A stretch of DNA of 64,000 bases from Nematopogon swammerdamellus (taxonomy: Eukaryota; Arthropoda; Insecta; Lepidoptera; Adelidae): assembly GCA_946902875.1 (NCBI GenBank), contig OX336358.1, positions 15,431,694-15,495,693 on the forward strand, given 5' to 3'. The stretch's first letter is position 1; each line of letters begins with the position of its first letter. Under the pieces are notes generated by a model. It was not told the DNA's origin, made no database searches, and was given only the letters and a program-made list of their open reading frames with translations. Shown here in pieces: positions 21,278-33,814 of the stretch. The translations under genes and the position numbers were made by a program.

Positions 21278-22667
21278 AATTAATGTTCCTAGAACATTTG
21301 CGGCATTACCCCGCTGGATGGCAGGGCTTACCCTTTGAATGAAGAGATTGCGGGACGTCAGTTGCGACCACCAGCAGAGGGCCAAGCCTCTTCAAGAAGC
21401 ATTTGGCTTCACTGCTCCACGGACCGAGGGTTTCAACATGATATGTCTATATTTGTTGCGTTTGAGGCTCTCCGCGCCGGCCGCTCTTGAAGAGGTCCGA
21501 ACGTGACTTGGTGCCGATGTGTCGACACAAGTGGCGTCCCACATCAAATACCTACCTGCCCATAGCCCACGGCACTAGGGTGATACCATCAGGCCTCTTG
21601 CCATCCAGCCGGGAACAACAACAAATAACAATAATATGAAATAACAGAAAACTTTTAAGTTTTTTTTTTCGTGGTAAAACTATTCATTAGAAACTTTTCC
21701 CCGGGGCCCCCGTGCAAGCTGCGAAAGATGAGAAGGGTAAAGGTTAAGTGCTAAAGAGCGACAGGTAAGCTACCGGTCACCTTGTCACGATCCTTCCACC
21801 GAGGTATTTTTTTTATGGATACTGACACGATTGTCTACACAACATCCGTGATGGCAGCCCATAACACCGTGTTAACTAGGTGCCATATCAGCACTTCCCT
21901 TCATTTCATGTCGGCTGCACTGAACTGGACGGAAAACACAAACTATTTCCACATGCATGCAGTAGATAAATCGTCGTGCCTTGCTTGCTGCTTGATATCA
22001 GTGATTGATTGTTGCTAAGCGTGGTGGTTGGTGTTGTGCTGTCTTTTATCCGAGTTTGTACGTGTGTACGTAAATCCGTTCCCTTACCGAGGTGGTAGGG
22101 AAAAAACTCGTCCAAAAGGGTATAATATTTTGATCATGCTTATTACTGAAATTAATATATATATACAGGGTGTTTCAGGATAGGATTTCGTAACTTCAGG
22201 GTTCGAAAGGGGTCCATATTTGAAGATGAAAAGCTCTGAAACTTTTTCCCAGATTCGGTCATTTTATAGTACTTTTTGGTGAAAATAGTTTCATCGAGAT
22301 TAGGTGGACGGTTAATGTCCGCCTTGATTAAATAAAAATAAAATGACTAACTTGCATGCTTAACTAGTAGAATTGTACTGCATGTAGGTAAATTCCAAAC
22401 ACTTAAATGTTAATGACATCATAAGAAAAACGGCACCGGAGTCGGTCATTGCACTCCCTAGACCTAGACAGCACTGTTGCCAAATCTCCCCATACTCACT
22501 GTCCATCGAGTTACTATTACAATTTTCAATTTTTGGTTAAAAAAAATCATACGAAATTTCGATTTGAGTGATAAGGATTTTTTTCTTTTAATAATGATTA
22601 TATACTTAAAAAAAATTAAATACCTATATTATATTTATAATGTCATGTACGAGTATTATGCTATCTA

Positions 22668-23019
22668 TACAGGGTGTTTGATGACTATAGGTCATAAAGC
22701 AAACCAGGTACTCCTGAGCCTATTTGGAGCAAAAAAGTTAGATGACATTTTGTTCTACGGTGAACTTTTTTTTTCCATACAAAACTAAATAATTTTATTT
22801 AGTTTTATATGAAAAAAAAAGTATTTGAAAATGGGTAAACTGTTTATTTCAGAAAAGAATAGCTGTATCGTATATACAGAGTGATTTCGTTAAAAAGTAT
22901 TTTATTTAGTTTTGTATGAAAAGAAAAAAGTTCACCGTAGAACAAAATGTCATGTAACTTTTTTGCTCCAAATAGGCTCAGGATTTGCTTTATGACCTAT
23001 AGTCATCAAACACCTTGTA
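22668..23019. mobile_element. Foldback MITE with TA target duplication
   Basis: Ends tacagggtgtttgatgacta and (inverted) tacaaggtgtttgatgacta extend inward as near-perfect arms of about 130 bp (gctttatgacctatag, ttcaccgtagaacaaaatgt). A TA dinucleotide sits on each side (22666-22667, 23020-23021), suggesting the Tc1/mariner superfamily. A related single end (tatacagggtgtttcaggat) lies at 22164. Confidence 0.75.
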
Positions 23020-23395
23020 TATTCATGACATTCAGGAGTAGATTTGAAGAAGTCGTGCGCGGTAAGTGTGCAGCGACACTTCATTTATATTTTCCTGCGC
23101 AAGTTGGTCTTCAGGGGGTTTCCTCTTCAGCCTCTTGAACACTTTGTTGGTCGTCATCGCCTCAGCTGCCACGTGATAAGGATGTCAATTCTTTTTTTTT
23201 TTAAGCCTTTGTTCTCTCTTTAGCTACCTCATTTATGGTAGGGCTAGGGATTCTAAGGTCTTGGTGTAGCATTGTGCACGGCATCTTGTCCTTATCCCTT
23301 AGTCGCCTTTTTTACTGTACAGTACAGTACAGTAAATTTGTCATGTTCAATGATCCAGGCGGACCAAGTCGCGGGCAACAACAGCTAGTAAGAAA

Positions 23396-23571
23396 AACAT
23401 TGAACCGATTTCCCTAAAAAGTATTACATAATATTTTTGTCTTGAGTAGAAGGCGATACAAAAGCACAAAAGGGTCCATCTATGAATTTCCAGGTGTGGT
23501 TTTGTACCGCCTTCTACTCAAGATAAAAATATTATTTAATACTTTTTAGGGACGTCGTAGGTTCAATGTTT
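23396..23571. mobile_element. Small inverted-repeat element
   Basis: aacattgaacc / ggttcaatgtt outer ends and about 50-bp inner arms (tccctaaaaagtatta, gagtagaaggcgatacaaaa) form one hairpin of 176 bp. No duplication resolved. Confidence 0.65.
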
Positions 23572-23689
23572 TTTTTTTATTTTTTTTTTATTTCACTCTT
23601 TTTATTTGACGGGACGTGGGTGATTGAAAAATTCCTTAGTGTGAAAGTGTTCATCCCTAACTTCCCACCATTAGGGGTGATAATCTTAA

Positions 23690-23850
23690 AAAAAAATTGT
23701 GAAAGGACCAACCTTGAGATATACCTTAGTCATGAAAAAAAGAATCATTAAAATCGTATGAGAATTGGCGGAGTAATCATATACACAAAAAAGGACATAC
23801 AGAAGAATTGAGAACGTCCTCCTTTTTTGGAAGTCGGTTGAAAATAAAAA
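23690..23850. repeat. Dispersed repeat fragment (agaatcat..aaatcg family)
   Basis: Shares gaaaaaaagaatcat, aatcgta, gaattgagaacgtcctcctt and aagtcggttgaa with 33290-33450. Common lepidopteran intergenic repeat of unknown class. Confidence 0.5.
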
Positions 23851-24076
23851 ATAATAATTGTTCATGATGTTCAAAAAAATTTACAAAAATCACATATTTT
23901 TACTTTTTACATACTGCAGTGTGTTTTCGTTATATCATCTGATAATTTTCTCACTGATTCCTAACGATAGCTGGCATGCCACCTTAATGTTTATTCGTGG
24001 CCTAACATTATCTGAACATTTCAAGGACTCTACCAAATCTATAAATCAACAAAGACCGTTTATATAAACCGTTCAT

Positions 24077-24904
24077 ATACAACGTGTCCCAAAACTCAAC
24101 GTCAAGCGGGAACCAGGGAGTAGGTCAGTTTATGACTAGAACAATAAAAAGGGAGGGAAAAATAAAAAAAAATCGGAGTTATTTGTTTTTTATGATATGA
24201 GTATTTTTTTAAAAACGTTGAAATATTTTTTTTTTTTTTTATGGAAACTGACACGGTTGGCTACATCACCTACAACGTCCGTGATGTCAGCCCATAACAC
24301 CGGGTAAACTAGGTGCCATGTCAGTGCTTCCCCCTTTGATCGTGCCGGCTACACTGAACTGGTCGGAAAACACAAACTATTTACATAGCCGTTTTAACCG
24401 ACGTTTCATTCAGTGCGATGGTACCAACCCAGGCGGGTTAAACCCTACCACCAAGTAATATTAGGAGGGAAGGGACCTACAGTTTTACGAGGAATCCGAA
24501 CCTCGGTCAGCCTCCAACGGTCAGCGGTCACCCATCCAAGTACTGACCGCACCCAGCGTTGCTTAACATTCAATAGCGACAGTTGACTGCACGACTGAGC
24601 TATCGAGGCTGACAAAATTTTACTTAATATTTTTTTGTAATAAAACTATGGGCATGTTGGTTTTATTTGGGATACTGATCAATAGCAGAGTTATTTAGGC
24701 TACCATTAAAAAACATTTAACAGTTATATTTGCAAATTTGTAGTCGTAGTACCTAAAAATGTTGTACGAGGGTATTTTCAAAAAATGCTCGTATCATAAA
24801 AAACAAATGACTCCAATTTTTTTTTTCTTATTTTTCCCTGGGTAGTCATAAACTGGCATATTCCCTGGTTCCCGCTTGACGTTGAGTTTTGGGACACGTT
24901 GTAT
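24077..24904. mobile_element. Foldback element split by an S2 SINE
   Basis: Outer arms atacaacgtgtcccaaaact and its complement at 24885-24904 extend inward (gacgttgagttttggg, gcttgacg, ttatttttccct) for about 150 bp. The complete S2 SINE at 24226-24615 sits inside, so the foldback is the older insertion. Confidence 0.75.
24226..24615 (-). mobile_element. S2 SINE, full length with 5S-like head
   Basis: Minus strand begins gtcagcctcgatagctcagt and includes ttaagcaacgctgggtgcgg and tcagtacttggatgggtgac, then a T-arm-like aggttcggattcc, the S2 body and an A tail. Confidence 0.85.
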
Positions 24905-24940
24905 GTGCTATGTAATGTTGACTACATATCAATCAATCAA

Positions 24941-25310
24941 TACTAATAATAAATCTGTAAGGGATGGTCATGGAGTAAGTTACTTTGTTTTATGAAATAC
25001 TGAGTTTGTAGACTTCATGTATGATACTAAAACTAAATTGACGATTTTTAGAAATATTTTCTGTATATGTATGTATGTTCCTCCATAACTCTTAAACCGA
25101 TCATCTGAATTCGATGAAACTTCCTACAAACACATTTACCTGTACGAGACACAGGATAGGCTAAATACAATTTCCGGTTACGCTAAGATGTGGCTCTCAT
25201 ACAAACCGAATTGTTCCGCGCGCCGAAATAAAGGTACGGTAGCAGGCTTACTTAATTCCTTCTTTTTAAATACGAATTTCACGCGAGCGAAGCCGCGGGC
25301 AAAAGCTAGT
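24941..25310 (+). mobile_element. Helitron-like repeat, subtype H1
   Basis: Starts tactaataataaatctgtaa and ends gaagccgcgggcaaaagctagt-type (25289-25310). Other copies: 40694-41040 (minus), 42961-43348 (plus), 60769-61131 (minus). The CTAGT end and terminal GC hairpin fit a non-autonomous Helitron; not proven. Confidence 0.6.
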
Positions 25311-25317
25311 ACTATAT

Positions 25318-25595
25318 AAAGGCTGACCGAGGTTCGGGTTCCACGTAAAACTGTAGGTCCATTCCCTTCTTACCTTACTTGGTGGTAAGGTTTAACCCGC
25401 CCGAGTATGTACCACCGCACTGAATGGAAAGGTCGAATGATGCGGCTGTGTAAATATTTCGCATTTTCCGTCCAGTTCAGTGTAGCCGGCGGGATCTAAG
25501 GAGCTGGCACTGACATGGCACCTAGTTCACCAAGGTGTTATGGGCTGACATCGCAGGATGTTGTAGATGATGTAGCCGACCGTGTCAGTTTCAGC
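25318..25595 (+). mobile_element. S2 SINE lacking the 5S-like head
   Basis: Begins at aggctgaccgaggttcgggt, immediately after the 5S-like portion, and continues through the S2 body to gaccgtgtcagtttc. It directly abuts the preceding Helitron-like repeat. Confidence 0.7.
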
Positions 25596-26204
25596 TCTTA
25601 TGTACATTTTAACATGTTTGTGTTTGATAAATAAAGTGGTTTTAGTTTATTTTGTGATAACTTTTAATCAACTTGAATAGTCATGGAATAGTATATAAGA
25701 ATTGACGCACTTTACAATATTTATTTTTCTTAATAATGTCTATTTATATAATCATGTGTATGTAAGGATTAATATTGGTTGTAGAAATAGATAGATAGAA
25801 AAGGCTTTATTGCTCCAATAATAAATTCAACAGTAATAAGTGCATTCGAAAATTTACATAAGGTTCAAAGGCAGACTTATCCCTTACAGGGATTTCCTCC
25901 GGTCAACCTTTGGATGTTTGACATTCCATTAAATTGGAATGTAAGTAGGTAGTAACAAAAGAGTTAAGCGTGAGAATTTTAGATAAAATAATAATAAGAA
26001 TATTTATTAATAATACATATAAGTACATGCCAGTTAAATAAAAGCCATACATGTGTTAATACATATAAATTACTAAATATATAGAATATACTCGTAATAT
26101 ACAAATAAATACATATATACATACATACATACTTGTCCATCCATCGTTCTATGTATCTATGTACAATTTGTCCATGTAGTTACCTATGTATTTATATTTC
26201 ATAC

Positions 26205-26475
26205 TACTACATCCGCCCATAACACCTTGGTGAACTAGATGCCTTGTCAGTGCTTCTCTTCGGTCGTGCCGGCTACATTGAACTGGACTGAAAACATGAA
26301 CTTTTTAAATAGCCGTTTCAACCGACCTTACATTCAGTACTATGGTACCAACCCGGGCGGGATAAACCCAACCACCTAGTAAGGTAAGAAGGCAAGGGAC
26401 CCACAGTTTAACGTGGAATGCGAACCACGGTCAGCCTTCAACGGTCGAGCGGTCACCCATCCAACCACTGACAAA
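26205..26475 (-). mobile_element. S2 SINE, partial
   Basis: Minus strand carries gtcagtggttggatgggtga, the T-arm region, and the body up to cggtgttatgggcgg-like sequence. The far 5' half of the head is missing. Confidence 0.65.
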
Positions 26476-26499
26476 CATAATTACAAACTGGCCATGGAG

Positions 26500-26720
26500 C
26501 CGCCCTAGAACGCAGGGCGGCCCGTGCGCGGGCGGGCGGGGGTCACTAGCGGCGGCGGCGATGCGTCTGTATGAATGGAGGCATTTCGGCTCCGGCCACG
26601 TGTTCGCATCGATCCGCTTCCCCTCCCTCGCGCCCCACCGCTGCCCCCCCCCCCCCCCCCCGTGCCTACTTCCCGCGCGGAGACTTCGCGGTGAGGCGGA
26701 AGGAGGGTGGGGGGTGGTAA
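26500..26720. other. GC-rich island with poly-C
   Basis: A patch of gcgggcgggcggg, gcggcggcggcg and a C run at 26645-26661 in otherwise AT-rich DNA. The Gly/Ser/Arg-rich minus-strand ORF across it is composition-driven. It might be a regulatory island; no gene can be supported. Confidence 0.35.
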
Positions 26721-27534
26721 ATTCTGCTCAGTGAGAGGGGCGTAGCTGATGAAACGAGATGGGTTGGAGAGCACAGACGTGGCTTTGTACAGTGAAAGTT
26801 TATTTATTAAAGTTGTATGTCATAAAAATAACAACGCTCCGCTCAAGTTAAAGTCGGACTGAGAGAAAATTACATTACATTTTTCTCGTAGTACGGTCAG
26901 AATTCTCATTTTAGTTACCAAAATTATACATCATTGAAAATTCTACTTATTAACAGCGTAATGCTGATAAGTCCCCATAAAAAATCATCATTAATTATTT
27001 TATTAAATAATTTTTATCCCGAAAATTCGGGTAATCGGTGTTGTGCTGCAAGAGCTCGGACGAAGGCACTACAGCGAAGACCACGTTTACCATAGTATTA
27101 GGACAAGACAACTATCAAAATAAATTAGGCAAAAGAGTATTTTAAATGGCAAACAAAATACCACTTCACCAACAAAAAACTATACATGAGCTTCTCAAGA
27201 GAACTTTGCTTGATACATAATTTGTGCTAAAGGCTTTGCTGAACGTGGTGGCCGGTGTTGAGCTTCAATTTACCCGAATTCTTGCAGCACAACACCGATT
27301 ACTCTGCTTGTGGCGATGGTCATATATACAGAGCGTTATGTTGTGTATATGCGTATATAATGGACTCGCATCCCACCAACCCCCCTCGTTACCTCCCCCC
27401 ACAGTCGTCTGATGCAACATCCGCGGCACTCTGCGTCACTACTCAAAGGTACGGGGGAGGGTGTAGGGGCCCTCTCCCCTCCCAATACTTTCGGCTTTAG
27501 GTTCAATACCTTTCAGTTTTAATACATATATACA

Positions 27535-27830
27535 TACACACGCTGTATCTCGACAATTGGGGCAATCGAAGAGTAATCGGTGTTGTGCTGCACGGACTCT
27601 GGTAAATACCAGCACATCCGACCACCACGTTTAGCAAAGTATTCCGACAAAATAAACTATCCAACAGCAAGTAATTCACGAAGACCCACCTACTGCACGA
27701 CACGGTGGAGGGACCGTGCCAAGGTGAGTGATTGTCGCACGGCGTCTTGTTCTTATCCCTTAGTCGCCTTTTACGACATGCACATGGAGATATGCTGTCG
27801 GTCGCCAAAACTCCTACCAATTACTGGGGT
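27535..27830 (-). mobile_element. S3 element
   Basis: Minus-strand copy of the S3 family: gtcgtaaaaggcgactaagg, then the hairpin arms ggtgttgtgctg / agcacaacaccg region and ttgtcgagatacagcgtgtg. Partial relatives flank it at 27025-27125 (minus) and 27240-27330 (plus). Confidence 0.65.
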
Positions 27831-27912
27831 ACTACTTAGATTCAATACATTTGTATTGAAAACATTTTACTTATAAGTAAATAACATAAAACGTTAATTA
27901 GGCAGTAACGTA

Positions 27913-28270
27913 TAGTGTCCGACCGAATATTCGGTTTCGGCTTTCGGCTTTCGGCCTTTCGGCCAATATTTGCAACATTCGGCAAACTTACGGTTTCGGC
28001 CGAAAGTAGTGGTCACTTTCGGCCCAACCGAAAGTTGTTAGACAGACAAACCGACCGACCGCGCGCACGCGATTACGCGATTGGCGAATTTGGCGGCCGG
28101 CGCGCAGGCACACACTGCCTTAATACTTAAATACCATACATACTTTCGGCTACGGCTTTCGGTTTCGGCTTTCGGCTTCGGCTTTCGGCTTTCTGCCGAA
28201 AGTAGAATTTTGCCGAAATTCGGCTACGGCTTTCGGCCTAAAGTGAAAGTACACTTTCGGTCGGACACTA
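27913..28270. mobile_element. hAT-type MITE, family C, with TTCGGC internal repeats
   Basis: Perfect 8-bp target duplication gtaacgta (27905-27912, 28271-28278). Ends tagtgtccgaccgaa and ttcggtcggacacta. The interior is built from repeated ttcggctttcggc and its complement, giving self-complementarity at many registers. The ORFs within are repeat translations. Confidence 0.85.
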
Positions 28271-28939
28271 GTAACGTATAGAAAAATTTACGTATATTTT
28301 TAGTTTACCAGCGACGTCGCTCTACAGTCTCTTCAAGAACCTAGGGCTGCCAAGATCGACGCTAAGCCCATATATGGAGAGAGCTTCGAAAACGTCTCTG
28401 GAAGCATCCTGCAGAACATGGATAGGTAGAGAGAGGGAGGTCGAGAGCGGGACTGGTGGTTTCCCCGCGTCCTAGTCAACGCAGACTAGCTGACGAGGGC
28501 TTGATGCGAGCCGAAACGTGAAGCATGCGCGGTAAATTTAGAGTGGCCACTCGCTAGTCCCGACCTCGATTAATACCCTCATCTACTGCCGATGGGCCCG
28601 GATATGTTCGGTGAAGCCATCGCAAGCTTAGTTCCACACCTTCTATTCTAATACGAAATTAAACAGAGCTTATTGGAATGCATCGAATTCTAAAGGGGTT
28701 GGAATGTTAATTTCAATGTGTTCTTGCTAGATTCTTTTCATTCAATAAGTTTCCACGAAATACTGCGGAATATTAGCACACTACCCGCTAAGTACCGCAG
28801 AACAAAATGTACAAGGCCGAGCATTGTCGGTGGAACCAGTCGTAACCCTCGGGAATGCTGCAAATGGGGTGAGAACAATGGATGTCGAGTCGACGTTCAA
28901 CATGTCGGAAAGATATATGCGTGTGTATAGATGGAAATG

Positions 28940-29135
28940 GACTGATTCGAAGGTCAGGATATAGAATTTGGCAACGGCCGTTCTGGATAGACAGCTTCTC
29001 AAAATCTCCCCTGTAAAAATATGGAACGCTCTTCCATATTTCGAAACGAACGCTCGGAAGGTTTCGACGCCTTTTGAGGAACCATTTAAAAAAATCTACA
29101 GATCTGACACTACGCGCAACTATCAAAGGCATTGA
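28940..29135 (+). pseudogene. LINE C-terminal remnant
   Basis: Plus frame reads LKISPVKIWNALPYFETNA and a following FKKIYRS before a stop. The P-KIWNALP...FK pattern matches reverse transcriptase C-termini. Short and weak. Confidence 0.45.
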
Positions 29136-29946
29136 AAATGTAATTTAGAAATATAGCACACGATAAAATTTTACAAATTTGGTTATTACCAAATTCCTAT
29201 TGGAATTCATTATTTGTCGTACTGACGATAAAGTGAACGGAGCGCAGACTGACCTCGCGCGTAAGGGACCGGGTACCGCTTACAGCTTACCGCTTATCCG
29301 CCCGCCTCCTAAGATGGCTCAAACTGTAGTTTAATTCATTCCCAAGATTCAACTTTTTCCGTTTCTTGAATAGCGAGCTCAAAAAAAAGTTATTGGGAAA
29401 TTCTCGATCCAAGTCGGCGAAATTTTTTTGAATTTTTGACAAATTTTGGAAAATCTCAAAAAGCTAAAGTTGGGAATTCAAATTGTACTGTAAGCCCTCC
29501 GGAAGACGCACATATGGCCCATCCGCGTACCTCTCATATCTGCGATACTACAGGCAAATGTCACTATTTCATAAATCGGGGCACTATACTCGATCACGAA
29601 AACATAAACATTATCAATGTTAAAAAAATATTTTGCTGGTTTGGACCCAATGACATTTTATTTTAAGGAAGGTCCTGGCCCTCTTACCATAAAACGCAGA
29701 TACAGTAAGTGAACTTCCTTTGTGGCAATAAGTGTACAGAAACTTGAATTTATTTTAATTTAGCAAATATTTAACTACAAAGGAGTCACGTACAGCAATA
29801 GGTAGCGTTCACATGACTGCCACAACAGATTCAGATATTTATTTCGCCATAAAGAACTTACAACATAAACCCTTTAACTCCCGCCATATTAAAATGCTTA
29901 CAACAATATTTCATTGAGTCATGTGCATATTCAGTATGGTTACGGT

Positions 29947-30223
29947 CACAGAGCATGAAATGCGCGCGTCCGCCCCTACTAGAGGCGCCGTGAGCGCGAT
30001 TTCTCTACAACACCGTTGAAGCCTGTGGGCGTGGCCTATGACTTACATAATGTGTGTTGTGCGTGTGCCTAACTTGCTCCTCTTTGTGTGTAGTGTCGAT
30101 ACTAGCACACACACACACATACGAAGCGCTAGCAGCTCAGCGTACGGTTATTGGGTTTCAAATATCATCGCTTAGGGCGCCTCTAGTAGGGGGCGCGGGC
30201 GGTAGGTATTTGATGCTCTGTGG
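29947..30223. mobile_element. hAT-type MITE, family D
   Basis: Perfect 8-bp duplication gttacggt (29939-29946, 30224-30231). Ends cacagagcatgaaat and (inverted) cacagagcatcaaat, with cgcccctactagaggcgcc / ggcgcctctagtagggg inner arms. A (CA)n lies at 30108-30120. A similar start (cacagagcatgtaatg) at 36847 may be a decayed relative. Confidence 0.85.
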
Positions 30224-30404
30224 TTACGGTAAACAATTTGAATCATAAGTCAGCAGAATTGTTATTTACAATAATAAGAAAAACATTCACTTATAACTTG
30301 TAAAATGGATTGTCTAAGAGAAATATTTTCAGCTGACTCTGGAACACATTGTCACTATTTATTGATTTAATTTTATCAGGAACATTTTCGTATCTGACCT
30401 GTCA

Positions 30405-30615
30405 GTCAGTCAGTCAGCGTGTAAGCGTCCACTGCTGGACATAGCCTCTCCAATTTTCCTCCAGTCCTCCCGGCCTTCAGCGGTACGGAACCACTGCTTT
30501 CCGCCGACGTACTTTATGTCGTCGTCCCACCTGGCGGGTGGTCTTCCCACACTCCGTTTTCCTGTCCACGGCCGCCAGTGTAGGACACGGTTACTCCAAC
30601 GGTCGTCGTCGATTT
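30405..30615 (-). pseudogene. RTE-class LINE C-terminal fragment
   Basis: Minus strand encodes [20 protein letters not shown] followed by [20 protein letters not shown] and the end of the ORF. GKRS-GRP--RW-DDI is the C-terminal signature of RTE-type retrotransposons. Copies at 37848-38050 and 47433-47625. Confidence 0.75.
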
Positions 30616-31007
30616 AGTCAATGTGGTAGTTTATTTTTTTTATGTATTTATTTTCCTAGATTTAAATCATTTCTCAAAGTGTCCTCGACTGACACCAGGC
30701 AAGGCAGTTGTGTATTTATTCAGCAGTTCAAGAACTACACCGCAACTATCGCATGTTGTCGCGAACGTTTTATTCGAAATGCGGTGAAAGAGCACGCCAC
30801 GTAATGATAGCCGATGTGTATCGCTGATGATCACCTCTTGTCTGTGTGTTTGTCAACTGTTACCTGAATGTACACGTGCCCTGGAAAATTGGGTCACATC
30901 CATAGATGGGATAAATTGAGGCTGGATGTCAAGACCGTGCATGTGTGAGACCACGGCGGGCGTCGCCAAAACTCATAAATACTTACCACACGTTGCGTAT
31001 TCGGGGT

Positions 31008-31310
31008 AAGCAGAGTAATCGGTGTTGTGCTGCAAGGACTCTTCTAAATTACAGCACAACACCGGCCACCACGTTTAGCAAAGCATTCGGACAAGATAAC
31101 AAGCAGCAAGTAAGGCACGAAAACCCACATGCTGCATGACTCAGTGGAAGGACCGTGCTGAAGTGAGAGGTAGCTATCCTGTCGCCCTTTAGCACAGCGT
31201 CTTGTTCTTAACCCTGGGTCGCCATTTACGACATGCACGGGGAGAGATGCGGTGGGGCTATTTATTATTTTTAAATACCTACCGGCCCTACACGGTCGCC
31301 CAGACTCCTA
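31008..31310 (-). mobile_element. S3 element
   Basis: Minus-strand S3 copy: hairpin arms cggtgttgtgctgcaagg / acagcacaacaccgg at 31019-31066 and gtcgtaaatggcgacccagg toward the head. Confidence 0.65.
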
Positions 31311-31689
31311 CCAATTAAATTACAGAAATGTGCATGCAGTTGTTCGAGGCCACTCCGCGGGCGGCATGTCATGTCGACATTACAGCCAATAAGAGCGCGC
31401 AGAAAGATCGGCATCCTCTGTCATAATTATGTCCAATTCTGGACAGGCCGCGATGCCCTAAAATCCTTACCGGCCATCTAGCAATCCTTTCACTCATCTG
31501 TGGTCACATGACAGCCTAGACAGTTTGATATCAGTTGGGGGAAACATGTTATATGCATATGTTAGAGCTCTGAAAAGTGCAGATGTACTGCGTAACAATA
31601 ATATTATGCGTTTTGGTGACACAAGCAATAGGCTCCGTTGAAGTTTTGGGCACAGAAACCCATGCCGGCTGTCTATAAAAAAAATTAGT

Positions 31690-31910
31690 TCTGCAGATCT
31701 TTCCTCTACACAACCGGTAAACTCTGAAACGCTCTCCCTGCCCATATATTTCCCCCAATGTACAGTCTCGGATTCTTCAAGAGGGCCGTAAATAGCCACC
31801 TGTCAGGTCGGCATGGCATCCCCAAATCCTACATACAACTGAATGCCCATGGCCGTCGTTAGACACGTTATGTGTGGTACTGCGCCGCATGTCGCGCTTT
31901 CTACAAAAAA
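31690..31910 (+). mobile_element. LINE L-tail fragment
   Basis: Contains tctgcagatctttcctctac, atgtacagtctcggattctt, acctgtcaggtcggcatggc and a final ctacaaaaaaaaa. 5'-truncated copy of the family at 11180. Confidence 0.65.
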
Positions 31911-32059
31911 AAAATGTCAGGTCCCATAAAAACATGATTCGTATGAGCAAAATGGAAGACTAGGAATGGACCATTATGGCGAAGAGTGGAAGAAGATTTT
32001 GAAGGTAACAACAATTGACCGGCAACATACAGTTTACATAGGTATATTACGTGCCGCGT

Positions 32060-32445
32060 GTAACGTGCCGGCCTCATAGGTGCCTATTCACGCCTCTCTT
32101 CAAGGACCCAAGACCCAAGGGGGGAAACATGTGGGCAGGGAGAGCGTTCCAGAGTTAACCAGTTCTGTGGAGGAAAGATCTGCAGAACCGATTGGTATGC
32201 ATCCGCGGTAAATCCAGTTTATAGGGATGCAATCCCTGCCCAGTGGAAATGGGAAGGTGGAAATGGGACGGCGGGATCGCGTCAAACAGCTCCTCCGAGC
32301 ATTTCCCATGGAATAAGCGATAGAACACACTTAGGGCGTCAACATCCCTACGGATTTGCAGTGGTTCAAGATCGCTGGATACGTCGGGGTCAGCCACTAG
32401 TCGCACGGCTGGATCGAGTCCAAAGACGCAAGCTGGTATTTAGCT
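32060..32445 (-). pseudogene. LINE reverse transcriptase C-terminal remnant
   Basis: Minus strand reads VRLVADPDVSSDLEPLQI, DVDALSVFYRLFHGKCSEEL, FDAIPPSHFHLP, RFCRSFLHRT, in order, with one frame change. Classic jockey/CR1 C-terminal series, in opposite orientation to the copy at 11180. Confidence 0.75.
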
Positions 32446-32696
32446 GAGCCATCCACATGTGCGAGCATTTGCGACACGGTTGGCTACATCACCTACTACA
32501 CCAGTGATGTCAGCCCATCACACCTTGATAAACTAGACGCCATGTCAGTGCTTCCTTTTAGTCGTGTCGGCTACACTGAGGTTACACTGAACATGATTGT
32601 TCATGGGCTTTACTTGAGCATTGGTCAAAATGAAAGTATAAGTTTGACACGTTCTCTTAAATTCACGTTCCCTCGTGAACTGAAGAGTACGAGGTT

Positions 32697-33072
32697 TGTC
32701 AGCCTCGATAGCTGAGTGGTGCAGACATCGACTGTTGCTATTGATTGTTAAGCAACGATGGGCCGGTCAGTACTTGGATGGGTGACCGCTCGACCTCGGA
32801 GGCTCACTGTGGTTCGGATTCCGCGTAAAACTGTAGGTCCCTTCCCTTCTTACCTTACTGGTGGTAGGGCTCAACCCGCCCGGGTTACCACCGCACTGAA
32901 AGAAACGTCGGTCGAAACGGCCGTGTAAATAGCTCATGTTTTCCGTCCAGTTCAGTGCAGCCGGCGCGACCGAAGGGAAGCACTGACATTGCACCTAGTT
33001 CACCCGGTGTTATGGGCTGACATCACGGATGTTGTTTAAGTGTTGTAGCCAACTATTTCAGTTTCCATAAAA
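32697..33072 (+). mobile_element. S2 SINE, full length
   Basis: gtcagcctcgatagctgagt, ttaagcaacgatgggccggt, cagtacttggatgggtgacc, T-arm-like gtggttcggattccgcg, body and ccataaaaataaaaa tail. Confidence 0.8.
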
Positions 33073-33814
33073 ATAAAAAATATAAAAACCGCCTTCAAAA
33101 ATGTATGAAATAAAAAACAATCGAACCCTAGAGTTGAAGGCGGTCGGTTATTTTTGCTTGCTTTAGCACCGCCTTCAACTCTTGGGTTCGATTTTTATTT
33201 CACAGGTTTTTTTAGTAATTTTTTGCTATTAATGTACTCGGCGGAATCGCTCGGCCTTCGGCCTCGCGATTCCGCCTCGCTTTCCAATCCGATCTTTACC
33301 AAATGGGACCACACGGGAAGCACCAGCTTTCAAATAAAAAAAGAATCATCAAAATCGGTTCACCCAGTCGAAAGTTCTGAGGGGACAAACATAAAAAAAA
33401 ATAATAATGCAGTCGAATTGAGAACCTCCTCCTTTTTTTTAAGACGGTTAAAGAAAGAGGCAGGCCCAGCGGTGAGTGATGCAATCAAAGAGCATATTAC
33501 AATCATTTTGCAAACACTGCAAACTGGACGAGCACGTTACGTTCACCTCAGAATTCAGTGCGGTTTGTCGAATATGCATTTCGTCGGAATTTGCAGTATG
33601 CCGACACACCGGACCCCTTCCCCTGTTCCTCTTTCTACCTCGTGTACCTGTTTTATGATTAAAGTAGTCAGAATTCATCGCTCAAAGACGACGCGTGTGT
33701 TTTCTCGATCACCTGCCAGATAATTTTGACATTTAATTCAATACTGTAAATTATTTTTGTGCGGTGTTGGTCCTGTACGTAAAAATAGGGGTCCATTTTT
33801 GGGGCACTGAAGAG

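Noticed and set aside
26505..26774. Ser/Gly/Arg-rich minus-strand ORF
   Set aside because: Composition of a GC-rich island; no homologous pattern or splice sites recognised.
27915..28281. Two overlapping ORFs rich in Phe-Gly-Phe
   Set aside because: Translations of the TTCGGC repeats in the hAT MITE.
33154..33723. 189-codon plus-strand ORF
   Set aside because: Its first half is the dispersed repeat family shared with 23690; no family features, splice context or start support a gene.
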